A DNA stretch of 64,000 nucleotides from Cryptomeria japonica (lineage: Eukaryota; Streptophyta; Pinopsida; Cupressales; Cupressaceae). Below the pieces are notes generated by a model that worked only from the letters and a program-made list of their open reading frames with translations, ran no database searches and had not been told where the DNA came from. Shown here one piece after another: positions 48,325 to 58,939 of the stretch. Where the stretch lies: assembly GCF_030272615.1 (NCBI RefSeq), contig NC_081407.1, forward strand, positions 143,658,897 through 143,722,896, written 5' to 3'. Each line of letters starts with the position of its first letter. The first letter of the stretch is position 1. A program made the position numbers and the translations under genes.

Positions 48325-48594
48325 CTAATTGATAACTAATTGAGAATCCCCATAGACTCTCAATTTTGTGATTCCCCATTCTATAGCTACTTTGATTCTT
48401 GTTACCAGGGCTTCGTATTCAGCAATGTTGTTGGTGCATGGAAACATTAGTCTGTAAGATCTCAGAATTGTGTGCCCTTCTGGAGTGACAAATAGGATGC
48501 CAACACCCAATCCATGTTTTGTATAGGATCCATAAAAGTATAGGGTCCATTGCTTGGGTGTGATAGTGAGAACATCCATATCTGGAAATTCCAC
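48325..48594 (-). pseudogene. Second (archaeal-type) RNase H of the Tat-like pol
   Basis: KQWTLYFYGSYTKHGLGVGI, RLMFPCTNNIAEYEALVTRI and VYGDSQLVIN. A second RNase H between the canonical RNase H and integrase is diagnostic of Tat/Ogre-lineage gypsy elements. The first catalytic Asp (normally FDGS) is Tyr here (FYGS), so the domain is dead. Confidence 0.9.
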
Positions 48595-48596
48595 CT

Positions 48597-49815
48597 GTAG
48601 TGGGTGTTGGTCTGGTAGTGGTGCTTCTACCAGTTGATTTGCAATTGCTTGTCTATTGATAGCTCATCATTTTGTGTATTGAATGTCGAACTCACTTGGA
48701 TCATGACCCACTTAGCTAATCTTCCTATGAGAGTGGCCTTGGTGAGTAGATCTTTTAGAGGATCGATCTTTGCTACCAACTTGATTGTGTGGGCTAGCAT
48801 ATAGTGGCAGAACTTTTGAGAAGCAAACACCACTGCTAAGCAAGCCTTTTCAATGAATGTATAATTGAGTTCATATTCATTCAAAGTTATGCCGATGTAA
48901 TAGATATCCCTTTCTTTGCCTATTGGATCTTCTTGTGCTAGTATTACCCCCAATGATGCTTTTGTTGTTGATATATAGAGGATGAGTGGCTTGCCTGCTA
49001 TCGGTGGTACCAAAATTGGTGGATTCATCAGATATTGTTTGAGTTGGTGGAATAATTTGACACATTTGTCTTCCCATCTGAAAGGTATATTCTTATGAAG
49101 CAGATGATTGAATGGAATACATTTATCTGCTAACTGAGCAATAAATCGTCTGATGGATTGTAGCCCACCCTGCAGAGATCGTAGCTGGTTAATGTTTTTA
49201 GGAGGTGGCATTTCCATGATAGCTTAAACCTTTGTTGGATCAAATTTGATGCCCTTTTCTGATACAATGTAGCCCAAAAGTTTGTCGGATGAACCCGAAG
49301 ACACATTTCTTAAGGTTTAATCTGACATTGAATTTCTGCAATCATTGAAATATTTTATCTAGGATACCCAGGTGTTCTTCTTTGGTGAATGATTTAGCTA
49401 GCAAATAATCTACATAATCCTCCATGAAAGTATGCATCATGTCATGGAAGATTGTTGTCATGGCTCTTTGATAATTTGCACCAGTATTTTTCAAGCCAAA
49501 AGGCATGATGTTCCAGCAATATGTTCCCCATGAATAGGTGAATGTAGTTTTATCTTGATCCTCTGGGGCTATCTTGATTTGATTATAGCCAAAGAAGCCA
49601 TCCATGAGAGATACCATTGTGTGTCATGTTGTTAGATCAACAATAGTGTCGATGCTTGGCAAAGGAAAGTCATCCTTCGGACATGCCTTATTAAGGTCTC
49701 TGAAGTCTGTGTGAATCCTTATGCTTTTATCTATTTTGGAAACTAGTACAATATTTGAGATCCATTCGGCATAGTCTATAGGTCGGATGAATCCGACATC
49801 TAATAACTTCTTCAA
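48597..49815 (-). pseudogene. Tat-like reverse transcriptase and first RNase H
   Basis: Minus strand. RT: KLLDVGFIRPIDYAEWISNI, TDFRDLNKACPKDDFPLPSI, SLMDGFFGYNQIKIAPEDQD, WNIMPFGLKNTGANYQRAM and EDYVDYLLAKS, where the second Asp of YVDD is Tyr. RNase H: ITLNEYELNYTFIEKACLAV and KFCHYMLAHTIKLVAKIDPL. Stops separate 49624-49815, 49342-49617 and 48627-49217. Confidence 0.92.
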
Positions 49816-50650
49816 TTCTCTTTGACTAATAATGCCACATGTGGATTCATCTTCCTTAATTTATGTTTGACTGGTTTAGCTCCAGGAGAAATGGACAAGT
49901 GATGCATGATTAGATTTGAATCCACTGTCGACATGTCAGCATAAGACCAAGCAAAATTGATTTGCTTCTCCTTGAAGAATTTGACAAAATCTAGTTGCTC
50001 TTTTTCTGTGATTTATTCTACGAGATGTATAGTTTTGACTATTGCTTTAGTGCTTATATTTATTGATTAAGTTGGCTCAATCAAGATTGGTGACCTTTCC
50101 TAGTAATATTTTGGAAGAGTGTCAAGTCTCCCATCTTTAGGTGCCTCAAAAAGGTTTTCACCTTCAGATACGTCTTTTATTTTTGTTTTTTTGTTTTTAT
50201 GATCTAACACTACCATTAAATGGTTTTCATCATTAGATCCATTTTTCATTTCATTTTTCTAACTGAGAGACTTGGCACTCCCTTGATTGTAGACATCGTT
50301 ATGTGGTTCACTGGTGGAGCATGTTTCTGGGTTGACTAAGCACAGGTATTGGATAATTGATTCATCATTTGGTAATATTGGTATATCATGATGTTTGGGT
50401 TCTTCCCAGTCTATGAGGTCAAGATATATGAGCGGTAAGGAGTCATTTGGCGAGTTAAGTTCAGTTGTTGTAAGTGTCATGATGGAGACATCATCATAGT
50501 TGTTTGGGATGTTGGTGAGGTCTATGATATTTTTGAGGTCTTCGATGGTACTTTCCTCGACATTGCCTTGTTCATATTGTCACTACTCGTTCTCACTAGC
50601 CTCATATATATGTTTTGGTTCGAATTCAATCGGTTGAGATCTTGAGCCTT
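49816..50650 (-). pseudogene. Tat-like pol, region before RT
   Basis: Acidic linker region between protease and RT: LPLIYLDLIDWEEPKHHDIP and DESIIQYLCLVNPETCS, then ASENE near 50600. Little conservation is expected here in the family. The frame stops at 50650 where a CACTAGTAGAAA terminus begins. Confidence 0.75.
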
Positions 50651-51079
50651 CACTAGTAGAAATATGGCAAATAAGTGACTACGTGACCAAAAAATTTAGT
50701 CACAACAAGTAAAAATGACCAAATTTTAATCATTTTTTACAACAAAGCTTTAAATGACTAAATAAATGACTAGATAATTCTTTGGCTCTTCTCTTAAAGA
50801 AATAAGGTACTTGTGGAAATGATATAAAAAATTGATCATAATATTTTTGTTTGTAAATTATTTATTATTTAAATATTATTTTTATTAATAAATAATAAAT
50901 TATTTTATTAGCAAATGTATTATAATGTATTTTTTATTTCTATTAAAAATATAATAAGAATAAAAGTATAACAATTTCACTTGGATTTAAAACAATTTTT
51001 TAAGACAAAATAAATATTTTACCTTAAATATTTAAATTATTCTTTATATTATCTTAAATTAAAAATTAAAAATATTCTA

Positions 51080-51083
<4 letters not shown>

Positions 51084-51126
<43 letters not shown>
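51084..51126. repeat. (TA)n microsatellite
   Basis: About 21 TA units, followed by a second run interrupted by ATGTATATA. Confidence 0.95.
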
Positions 51127-51145
<19 letters not shown>

Positions 51146-51159
51146 CTAATAAATATATG

Positions 51160-51763
51160 TATATATACATCTTATTGTTTATCAAAATTGCATTATATTT
51201 TTTATTGCAGATTGCCCCTTTTGTATTGTCACCCATTTTTCATCTATCTAGATTAAAAATAGCCTATATAGATTTCAAGGTCATAATTGAAATTTTAAAA
51301 ACGTTTTGAATTCTCTAAAGAATAAATAAATAAAAATCTCCAAAGCCTAACACCTCCAAAGGCTAATTTGTTTCCAAAAAAAAATGACTCCCGCCAAGGA
51401 AAAAATTAGCATGAAATCAGAATTTTGATCAACAGCCGGAGTAAGAGGAGCTATGGAAACCATACCAGTGGATGGAATGTTGTAATCAAAACTTTGTGGT
51501 GGAAAAAATAGGAAAGCAGAAAGTGGTCTTTATCTACACTGCAGACTGCGCATGGTAGAAGAAGGCCAAAGGAAGACATTGACAAACAAAGGTACTGTAC
51601 ATTTTTGTGTTTTTCAATTTTAAAACTTCGAATAAAATTTTTGTATCAGATAAACTACCCACCTAGAGAGGATATTGATCATTGGAGTCAAGGTCTTGGG
51701 AGAGAGGAATCAGGGAAGGATCTTTGAATCCACCCACCCCTATCCATAGTCGATAGTAGGAAA
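51160..51763. other. CACTA-like internal noncoding DNA
   Basis: Includes TTGCATTATATTTTTTATTGCAG near 51188, closely repeated at 58090 with AATTGCAG, probably an intron end duplicated between related elements. No coding match seen. Confidence 0.4.
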
Positions 51764-51768
51764 ACAAC

Positions 51769-53048
51769 TGTTGGCATTATACATGAATTGATTATGTGTT
51801 GCATTAATTGTTTGTCATTGATGTCAACACTAGCTGATATGGATGGTTACCGGCAGACAAGTTTTGGTTACCGGTAGAAGATCTAGTGTTACCGGCAGAA
51901 GAGATTATCTGTTGACACTTCTGGCATGTTTGGATCAATGAAGTATATTGGATTTCATGAGTTATATTCTCCATGAGCATGTTTTGGTCAGTTGGTATTG
52001 GCTTGGTAATTGGATGTTATCATACACTCTGGTAAACCCTTATTGGCACTGGTTCAAGGCTTTACCGACAGAGCTTTCATTGAGGAATCATGACAGGATG
52101 CATAACTGGTGTTGGTGTAGCTTCTTCTAGGATTTCAAGATGTTGAAGATGTTCTTTGATCATGCTTAAAATTCTTGAAGACATTGCTTTGGCCTGGTGG
52201 ACCCAGAATAGGTTCAGTACCTATCTAGGTTATGGACCGGAATCATGCTAGCTTGTACTCTACACATTACCTGGATTATTCGAGATGATTTATGGATTTG
52301 TTATTATTGTTTTGGTCTTAAGCCGACATGGCATATCATTGTAAATGGAATTATGTAATGATATTATTGTAATATCTTTAGGTGGCCGACCTAATTGGTT
52401 TAGGCCTTAGGGTTTGTATAAATAAGAGGTAGAAACTCTTTATAAAGTATCATGGTTATTGTAAAGGTCATGGTCAAGGAATGTAATGTGTGAATATTGC
52501 AATATCATTCAGGCAGAGGAGTTGATCGATCATTGGTGATCGAATTGGATTCAGAAGAGGATTTAGTCCTCTGACATTGAGCTTAACTGGGACTGTGATC
52601 AGGCATGGTAGATGCTATTTCTAGCAATTCACTCTATTGGATTGTTGTCCATTTATCTTGAAAAGGTTGTAGCCTCTCTGTAGACAGTGAGACTCTTTTG
52701 TAATGGCCAGTATGCTCTAGGTAGTGTGCCTTCCTGCAAGTGCATGCCCCTCATTGTAACACATACTTTCTACAGAAGTATCATCTGACTGTGGGTAGGC
52801 TTCCCACCATGGTTTTTCCCTTTCTGGGTTTTTCATGTACAAATCATGGTGTTATGTGGTATGGTTTCTTTGCATTGATTATCTGGTTAATTGTTAAGTT
52901 GTATTGTTTACCGATATTTGTTCCTACTGGCATCTGTCTGTGCTTTACCGATACTTGATTTGTTTAAGGTTGTATTGTGGATTAAAAGTTATAATCTATT
53001 AACAACTAATTCACCCCCCCCCCTCTCAGTTGTTCACCGGTCCTAACA
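51769..53048 (+). repeat. Copia 2 5' LTR
   Basis: TGTTGGCATTATACATG to CACCGGTCCTAACA, 1280 bp, with TATA box TATAAATA at 52427-52434 and a TTCACCCCCC run near the end. Confidence 0.94.
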
Positions 53049-53050
53049 AT

Positions 53051-53062
53051 TGGTATCAGATC
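53051..53062 (+). other. Copia 2 primer-binding site
   Basis: TGGTATCAGATC, two bases after the LTR. One mismatch to the usual TGGTATCAGAGC. Confidence 0.85.
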
Positions 53063-53106
53063 TTTGGTCCTCTTTTGTAGAAGCTTAATCGCTTGAGGTA
53101 GATCCT

Positions 53107-54100
53107 ATGGCAACTAACACTTCTAATCCACTGACAGCTATTTTCAGAAGAGAAGTCCCTAAGCTTGATGGAACAAATTATGGGATATGGAAAATTAAAA
53201 TGGAGACTCATCTTAGATGTCTTGGCAAGGATATTTGGGAGATCACTGAGAAAGGATACACACCTTATGATCCGGCATCTGGCAATCCTGCTCCTGCAGA
53301 CCTGGATAAGAATATTGAAAATGATTGCAGAGCTAGAGGAGCCCTCTTGTGTGCACTTACTAATCAGCAAATTATGGGATTGACTGACAAATCATTGGCT
53401 AAGGTTATATGGGACAAATTGCAAACTTAGAATGAAGATGACCCTACTGTCAAAATTGCTAAACTTGATGGTTACCGAGTAAGGTATGAAAACTTGAAAA
53501 TGGAAGAAAATGAAAGAATTGTTGTGTTTATGGAAAGAGTAAATGATATTGTTATGGGAATTCAATGTTGTGGACAATTTCTAAGTGAAGATGAAATAGT
53601 TTCCAAAGTCTTGAGAGCCCTTCCACTGGCTTACAAGATGAAGGCAACTGCAATTAATGAGTTAAGAACAATGGCAAACACTTCAATCAACAGAGACATT
53701 CTGATTGGGAAATTATCTGCTTTTGAGCTTGAAGAATTTGGATCTTCTAGAGTTGTAAAGTCTAAACCTTTTTTTCATGCATCATCATCAACATCTACCG
53801 GCAAAAGTGATTGGAGAGCCCTATATGCAAAATAATTGGAAGACATGAGGAAAGAAGATGAAGAGCTTGAGCAACTTGAAGCCTTGTTTGCTAGAAGAAT
53901 ACCTAAAGGTCCAACTGGAAGTAAGTATGAAGGAAAAGCACCTTTTAAATGTTTTGTATGTAATAAGATTGGTCATTTTGCATCTAGATGTCCTGAAAGG
54001 AATGCAAGGTTTGAGGAAAGAGTTAAGAAAACTTTTAAGCCTAACCCAAATAGATATAGATTCAAGAAAAGTAAACAATGCTACATAGCATATGAGGAAT
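53107..54100 (+). pseudogene. Copia 2 gag
   Basis: ATG 53107, then VPKLDGTNYGIWKIKMETHL, with Trp where copia 1 has TGA. TAG at 53428 and TAA at 53833 interrupt one phase. The zinc knuckle CFVCNKIGHFASRC keeps all four ligands, unlike copia 1. TGA at about 54100. Confidence 0.93.
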
Positions 54101-55586
54101 GAGTAACTGATGACTCTGGAGATGAACTAGCAGAAGACTCTACTAGTGGATCTAGAAATGGAAAAGAATGGGTGTTCTATGATTTGAAGGAAGATGAACC
54201 AGAACCAGCTATCAAAAATGAAGAGAAGGCCCTGGCAGCAAAAGTTGAAGATAAGAATGAATGGGTAACTGATAGTGGATGCTCACATCATATGACTGGA
54301 GATAAAAGAAAATTTCTATCCCTGTAAGAATACAATGGTGGTCAAGTCAGATTTGGAGATGAAAAGGCATGTATGATCAAAGGTAGAGGTATTATTTCTT
54401 TGGATGGCAAGCATAACACTGATAATGTCTATTATGTAGAAGATTTAAGGCATAATATTTTAAGTGTTGGTCAATTAGTTGATGAAGGTTTTCAACTTCA
54501 GTTTAAAGATAGAAAATGCAAAATCATTAACAAGATTGGTTTGGAAATTACAACTAGTATTCAGACAGGAAGTAATATCTTTCACTTGAACACTGGTAAT
54601 AAGACATGTTTGATTTCTCATATTGATGAGAGTTGGCTATGGCATAAGAGGTTGTGTCATGTTAATTTTGATTGTATTGTTAAGATCAATTCAACTAAGG
54701 CGGTTAGAGATATACCTAAGATTATGAAGCCTCATAATCCGGTATGTAAGGAATGTCAATTGGGTAAGCAAGTCAGAAGTTCTTTTAAGAGAATACATGA
54801 TAAATCTAATGATATACTTGATTTGATTCACATTGACTTATGTGGTCCAACAAGGACTAGAAGCTTTCAAGGTGATAGGTATTTCATGTTGATTATTGAT
54901 GACTATTCTAGAATGATGTGGGTGACTCTTCTGAGGGAGAAGTTTGAAGCCTTTGAGAAATTCAAGATCTTTAAAGCGAAGGTTGAAACAGAAACTAGAT
55001 TGAAAATTAAATTTCTAAGATCAGATCATGGCAGTGAATTCACTTCTAATGAATTTAACAGTTATTGTGAGACAAATGGAATCAGGAGACAGCTATTTGC
55101 AACTAGGACTCCTCGACAAAATGGAGTAGTTGAAAGAAAGAGCAGAACCATTTTGGATGCAGCTAGATCTATGATGATGGAAGCCAAATTGCCTCAAATC
55201 TACTGGAGAGAAGTAGTGAGTATGGCAGTCTACACATTCAACAGAGTTCACATCAAAGGTGAAACCAGTAAGACCCCTTATGAACTATGGTTTGGACATA
55301 TACCTACTGTTAAGTATTTCAGAATTTTTGGAAGTAAATGCTATATCAAAAGAGATGTTTCAATTGGAAAGTTTGATCCTAGATATGATGAAGGGATATT
55401 TCTTGGTTATTCAATTTAGAGCAAATCATACAAATATTATAACAAAAGATTGCAGAAAATTGTTGAGATTACTAATGTGAAAGTGGATGAACAGGAAAGA
55501 AATCATTCTATATCATATGACAGGGAACCGGAAGTGGAAATGATCATAACTGAACCGACAATGCCTCAACTGGTATAGGAAGTTGG
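54101..55586 (+). pseudogene. Copia 2 protease and integrase
   Basis: Protease NEWVTDSGCSHHMTGDK keeps Asp-Ser-Gly; TAA in SLSL*EYNGG near 54327. Integrase: WLWHKRLCHVNFDCIVK, CKECQLGKQVRSSF, LIHIDLCGPTRTRSF, KFLRSDHGSEFTSNEF and [20 protein letters not shown] give HHCC and DD35E. TAG at 55417 follows FLGYSI. The frame ends MPQLV TAG, shortly before the deletion joint. RT and RNase H are missing. Confidence 0.94.
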
Positions 55587-56246
55587 GACCTAATTGGTTT
55601 AGGCCTTAGGGTTTATATAAATAAGAGGTAGAAACTCTTTGTAAAGTATCATGGTTATTGGAAAGGTTGTGGTCAAGGAATGTAATGTGCGAATATTGTA
55701 ATATCATTCAGGCAGAGGAGTTGATCGATCATTGGTGATTGAATTGGATTCAAAAGAGGATTTAGTCCTCCGGCATTAAGCTTAACCGAGACTATAATCA
55801 GGCATGGTAGATGCTATTTCCAGTAGTTCACTCTATTGGATTGTTGTCCATTTATCTTGAGAAGGTTGTAGCCTCTCTATAGTTAGTGAGACTCTTTTGT
55901 AATGAGCAGTACGCTCTAGGCATTGTGCCTTCCTACAAGTGCAGGCCTCTCATTGTAACACATACTTTCTACAGAAGTATCATCTGACTATGGGTAGGCT
56001 TCCCACCATGGTTTTACCCTTTTCGGGTTTTCCATTTACAAATCATGGTGTTATGTAGTATGGTTGCTTTGCATTGATTATCTAGTAAATTGTTAAGTTG
56101 TATTGTTTACCGGTATCTATTCCTACTGGCATTTGTTTGTGCTTTAACGGTACTTGATTTGTTTAAAGTTATATTGTGGATTAAAAATTATAACCTGTTA
56201 ACAACTTATTCACCCCCCTCTCAGTTGTTCACCGGTTATCCTAACA
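55587..56246 (+). repeat. Copia 2 3' LTR, truncated
   Basis: Equivalent to 52388-53048 of the 5' LTR; the first 619 bp are missing. Keeps TATAAATA at 55616-55623 and ends CACCGGTTATCCTAACA. The joint falls at GACCTAATTGG. Confidence 0.93.
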
Positions 56247-56251
56247 ACAAC

Positions 56252-56535
56252 AAACCCCAAAACCAATACCACCATAAAAATAATAGTAATTGCTCATTTA
56301 TGTTTTCTCTTTATCTAACCATGACATGAAATAGCTATATGGCCATGAACGCTCTTGTTATTGACAAGAAGAAGCATTATATCTATAGTTTATGAAGGCT
56401 CTATTTATATGTGTTAGACTATCATTTGGGCCATTGTCTTGGTATGTATGACTCTTTATGTAAATATCAAACTCTTACTTAATTCTAGAAACTTCAGTGT
56501 GCTACTCTCTTTGGGTTTGACAGTGCTGCTCTTTA
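56252..56535. other. CACTA-like internal DNA, nothing recognised
   Basis: Continues 51763 after removal of copia 2. No coding match seen. Confidence 0.4.
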
Positions 56536-56539
56536 AGGT

Positions 56540-57130
56540 TATCCGTTAAATTCATCGATATTGGATTTTTCGATGAAAGGTCTCATTTCATCATGCACTC
56601 TAATGCTTTACTCGATAGCTTGTTTTCATCGAAACCCCTTTTACTTCGATGAGATCTCATTCCATTTCATCGATCTGTGACTCTGGCCAGAGGGCCCCAC
56701 TTCAGATCCACTTCGATGAGCCTCATGCTTTGGCAGATGCTTTTGGTATTTCACTGACATGTCCTTTTCATCGATGAGACCATCTCTATGAGACCGTGCC
56801 CATTTTCATTGAACCAAATACTTTGATGGAACTTGGTCTTTCGATAGATACTTCGAGGGTCAAGTTGATGTGCTTCTCTTGCTTTCTTTTTGTTTCAATG
56901 GAACATGCTACTTCGATAAGTTGTTTATCCCATTCATCGAAACCCTTGTTTTATCGATAAGTTCCTTTCACTGAAATTTGGCATGAATCCATCGTAATAC
57001 ATATTTCTATGAAACTTTGCCTTTTCCAAGAGTTCATTTGATTCTTCTGACATCATCCTTTCATCGAAAAAGTTTTCTTCGGCAAGACCATTGTTATTTT
57101 CATCGATGTTGGGTTTTTGATGAAACTTTA
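56540..57130. repeat. Degenerate TTCGATGA / TCATCGAA repeats
   Basis: At least 15 TCGA-centred motifs of type TTTCATCGAAACC or ACTTCGATGAG, plus decayed forms (CATTGAACC, TTTGATGGAAC), spaced roughly 25-45 bp and in both orientations. CpG-containing words this dense are unusual in such AT-rich DNA. Confidence 0.8.
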
Positions 57131-57663
57131 GTGTCGCTAGGTGCCTTTTTTATTTCCTTGGCATCACTCTTTCACTGAAAGGCTATTCTGGTTACATTTT
57201 AATGCCTCTAGGGTTACCCTAATGAGGGTTTTGATAGCCTTCCACTAAAATGTGAATATCTCAACCAATACTTAATGGAATCAGGTGATTCGAAAGCCAA
57301 AATGAAGTGGATTCGCACCTCCATCCAACCCAATAGGTTTTAGAACCTAGTACTAAGTCTATGACACAAAATAACGTCTATAATCAGATTGTTATGCAGA
57401 AAAATATAAGAAAATGTGTACAGAAAACTACTTTTACTGACATTGCAGTATTTCTTATAATTGTATGACTATTACAGTGAATTCATAACTTTGTTCTGCT
57501 AGATGTCTTTTTTTCAGCTATAGAATCATTACAATTTTTTTTAAATTTTCTTTTTGTAGTTATTTTAACACACGTACTATTAAATTAATGGTTGTTTTAT
57601 TATGCAAATAAGGGTAATCATTATATATATATTAATATAACGTGTTATTTTTTCTTTTTATAG

Positions 57664-57933
57664 AAATGCACTAATAAATTCAATGAAGGTGATAAAGTTA
57701 GGTTTTTGGATCCATTTGATAGTGTTGTTGTTGGTATTGGGAGGATTCACTCCCTATTTATTCTACATGGAGTAAACTTAAAAGTAACAGGCGACGCAAA
57801 TGTAAACATTTTAATGGTCACAAGTAACATACCTCCTCCTTATGAAGACAAAATAGATGGAGTCGTTCATCTAAAGGAGAAAGAGGGAACCTTCACAAGG
57901 TGGCCATTAAAATATTTGTATAAAATGATATAG
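57664..57933 (+). CDS. Exon of a probable En/Spm (CACTA)-associated protein
   Basis: After a pyrimidine-rich acceptor (TTTTTTCTTTTTATAG, ending 57663) there are 89 codons without a stop: KFNEGDKVRFLDPFDSVVVG, IGRIHSLFILHG, NIPPPYEDKIDGVVHL and TFTRWPLKYL, then TAG at 57931. The layout (a G.G.(I/V) strand, LHG.(P/N)L, NV.(V/I)..V, a proline pair, WP..(L/Y)) recalls the small domain found C-terminal in plant Spm-type transposase ORFs. That assignment is by pattern from memory. It is the only clean coding stretch in the right third of the window. Confidence 0.5.
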   Translation, partial: KCTNKFNEGDKVRFLDPFDSVVVGIGRIHSLFILHGVNLKVTGDANVNILMVTSNIPPPYEDKIDGVVHLKEKEGTFTRWPLKYLYKMI

Positions 57934-58239
57934 TTGAATATATTTATCATGTTTCTTATTGTTTTATGGAGTACTTTGAATATTTTGAAAGAGTTGTAAA
58001 CTCTTAGACAACTTTGACATTTTTTATTATATTTACATATATACCCTTAGACAGATTTGACATCTTATAACTTGATTTATATATACATATTTGCATTATA
58101 TTTTTTAATTGCAGATTACCTTGTTTGTCATGATGTTCAATCAATCTGTTAATTCTAACATGTAGCTTGTTCGTATATTTTATATTTTTATTTGCTTTTA
58201 TGATCTAGTTCGAGTTTATTGTTATATTATTTTTGCATT
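57934..58239. other. AT-rich noncoding DNA
   Basis: Holds the second TTGCATTATATTTTTTAATTGCAG (about 58090), similar to 51188. Otherwise nothing seen. Confidence 0.4.
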
Positions 58240-58380
58240 ATAAAATGATTAAATATACTACCAATGGATGTAAATATATGACTAAAATAATGACTATGAT
58301 GACTAAATAAATGACCATTTAACAACAATCAATGATTAAATTAATGACTCAATATATAACTAAATTAATGACTAAATATA
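58240..58380. repeat. TGACTAAAT subterminal-type repeats
   Basis: ATGACTAAA, ATGACTATG, TGACTAAATAAATGACC, AATGACTCA, TAATGACTAAATA: about eight copies in 140 bp, like the motifs after 50680. Such short arrays mark CACTA element ends. Confidence 0.65.
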
Positions 58381-58500
58381 CACTACTACATATAGGGAGA
58401 GTTTAAGACATTTTTTTAAGACAAAATTAATCTTTTGTCTTAAATATTTAAAATATTATTTTAATTATCTAAAATTAAAAATTAAAATTATTAGCCAATA
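58381..58500 (+). mobile_element. Second CACTA-like terminus
   Basis: CACTACTACATATAGGG then TTTTTTTAAGACAAAATTAATC and TTGTCTTAAATATTTAAA; the latter about 80 bp parallels 50994-51080. It looks like the left end of another related element whose other end I could not find. Confidence 0.4.
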
Positions 58501-58939
58501 GGCGAGAAGTCCATTTTGCCGCTCGAGAAGTGTTATTAGCCTATTTGCTTGCCTGTTTCTTCCAACCGATAAAAACTAAGGAGGTTTTTGGCATCGTAAA
58601 TCACTTGCCACATTTGGGGTTGGCATGGTTGTTTTAGGCAAAAGCAATCAGATTAACCATGCACTATTCTTCCTCCATCAATAGCCATGAGGAGAAACTG
58701 CCCATGGCATAGATAAATGAAGAACTGGGTCTTTTTTTCTTTCCACTGATAAGGGAAAAATTGGGAAAAATAACGAGGCATAGGAGGATAGGATAGCTCT
58801 TCATATAGTAATTTTCTCCAATGGTCTTCAGTCTACATACGGTGATTCATAGCGGAATATGGGAATTTCTACAGATTATGAGGTATGGTTCATTTTCCCT
58901 TGCACTCTTTTTTTTCTATGATGTCCTTGCTTGAAAACC

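Larger units (their letters stand above)
21000..50650 (-). mobile_element. Tat-like Ty3/gypsy element with antisense PMD frame (composite)
   Basis: Minus-strand order: pol (50650 to about 46800), spacer, PMD frame on the opposite strand (45243 to 35412), tandem repeats, polypurine tract 22306-22293, LTR start at 22292. Copia 1 and chromovirus B, each with its own TSD, account for about 19 kb of the span. The 5' side (gag, protease, 5' LTR) is cut at 50650 by CACTA-like sequence. That these parts form one element is inferred from order and orientation; an antisense extra ORF between pol and the 3' LTR has precedent in this lineage. Confidence 0.6.
51769..56246 (+). mobile_element. Copia 2, internally deleted, TSD ACAAC
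   Basis: 5' LTR, primer site, gag, protease and integrase, then a jump directly into the middle of the 3' LTR. ACAAC flanks both ends (51764-51768, 56247-56251). Relative of copia 1 in protein, with a different LTR. RT and RNase H are gone. Confidence 0.95.
50651..58380 (+). mobile_element. CACTA-like DNA transposon sequence (composite)
   Basis: It begins CACTAGTAGAAATATGG, a CACTA-type terminal start, followed by subterminal TGACTA/AATGACC motifs (50680-50790). Similar motifs recur at 58240-58380, and a spliceable exon with a Spm-transposase-associated look lies at 57664-57933. Copia 2 occupies 51769-56246. I could not find the matching inverted terminus or a 3-bp TSD, so the right edge is uncertain, and these pieces may belong to more than one element. 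Confidence 0.5.

Noticed and set aside
7118-50650. Gag-protease at 7.1-9.3 kb and pol at 46.8-50.65 kb as one element
   Set aside because: Both are on the minus strand, so gag should lie at higher coordinates than pol; it lies lower, so they are separate copies.
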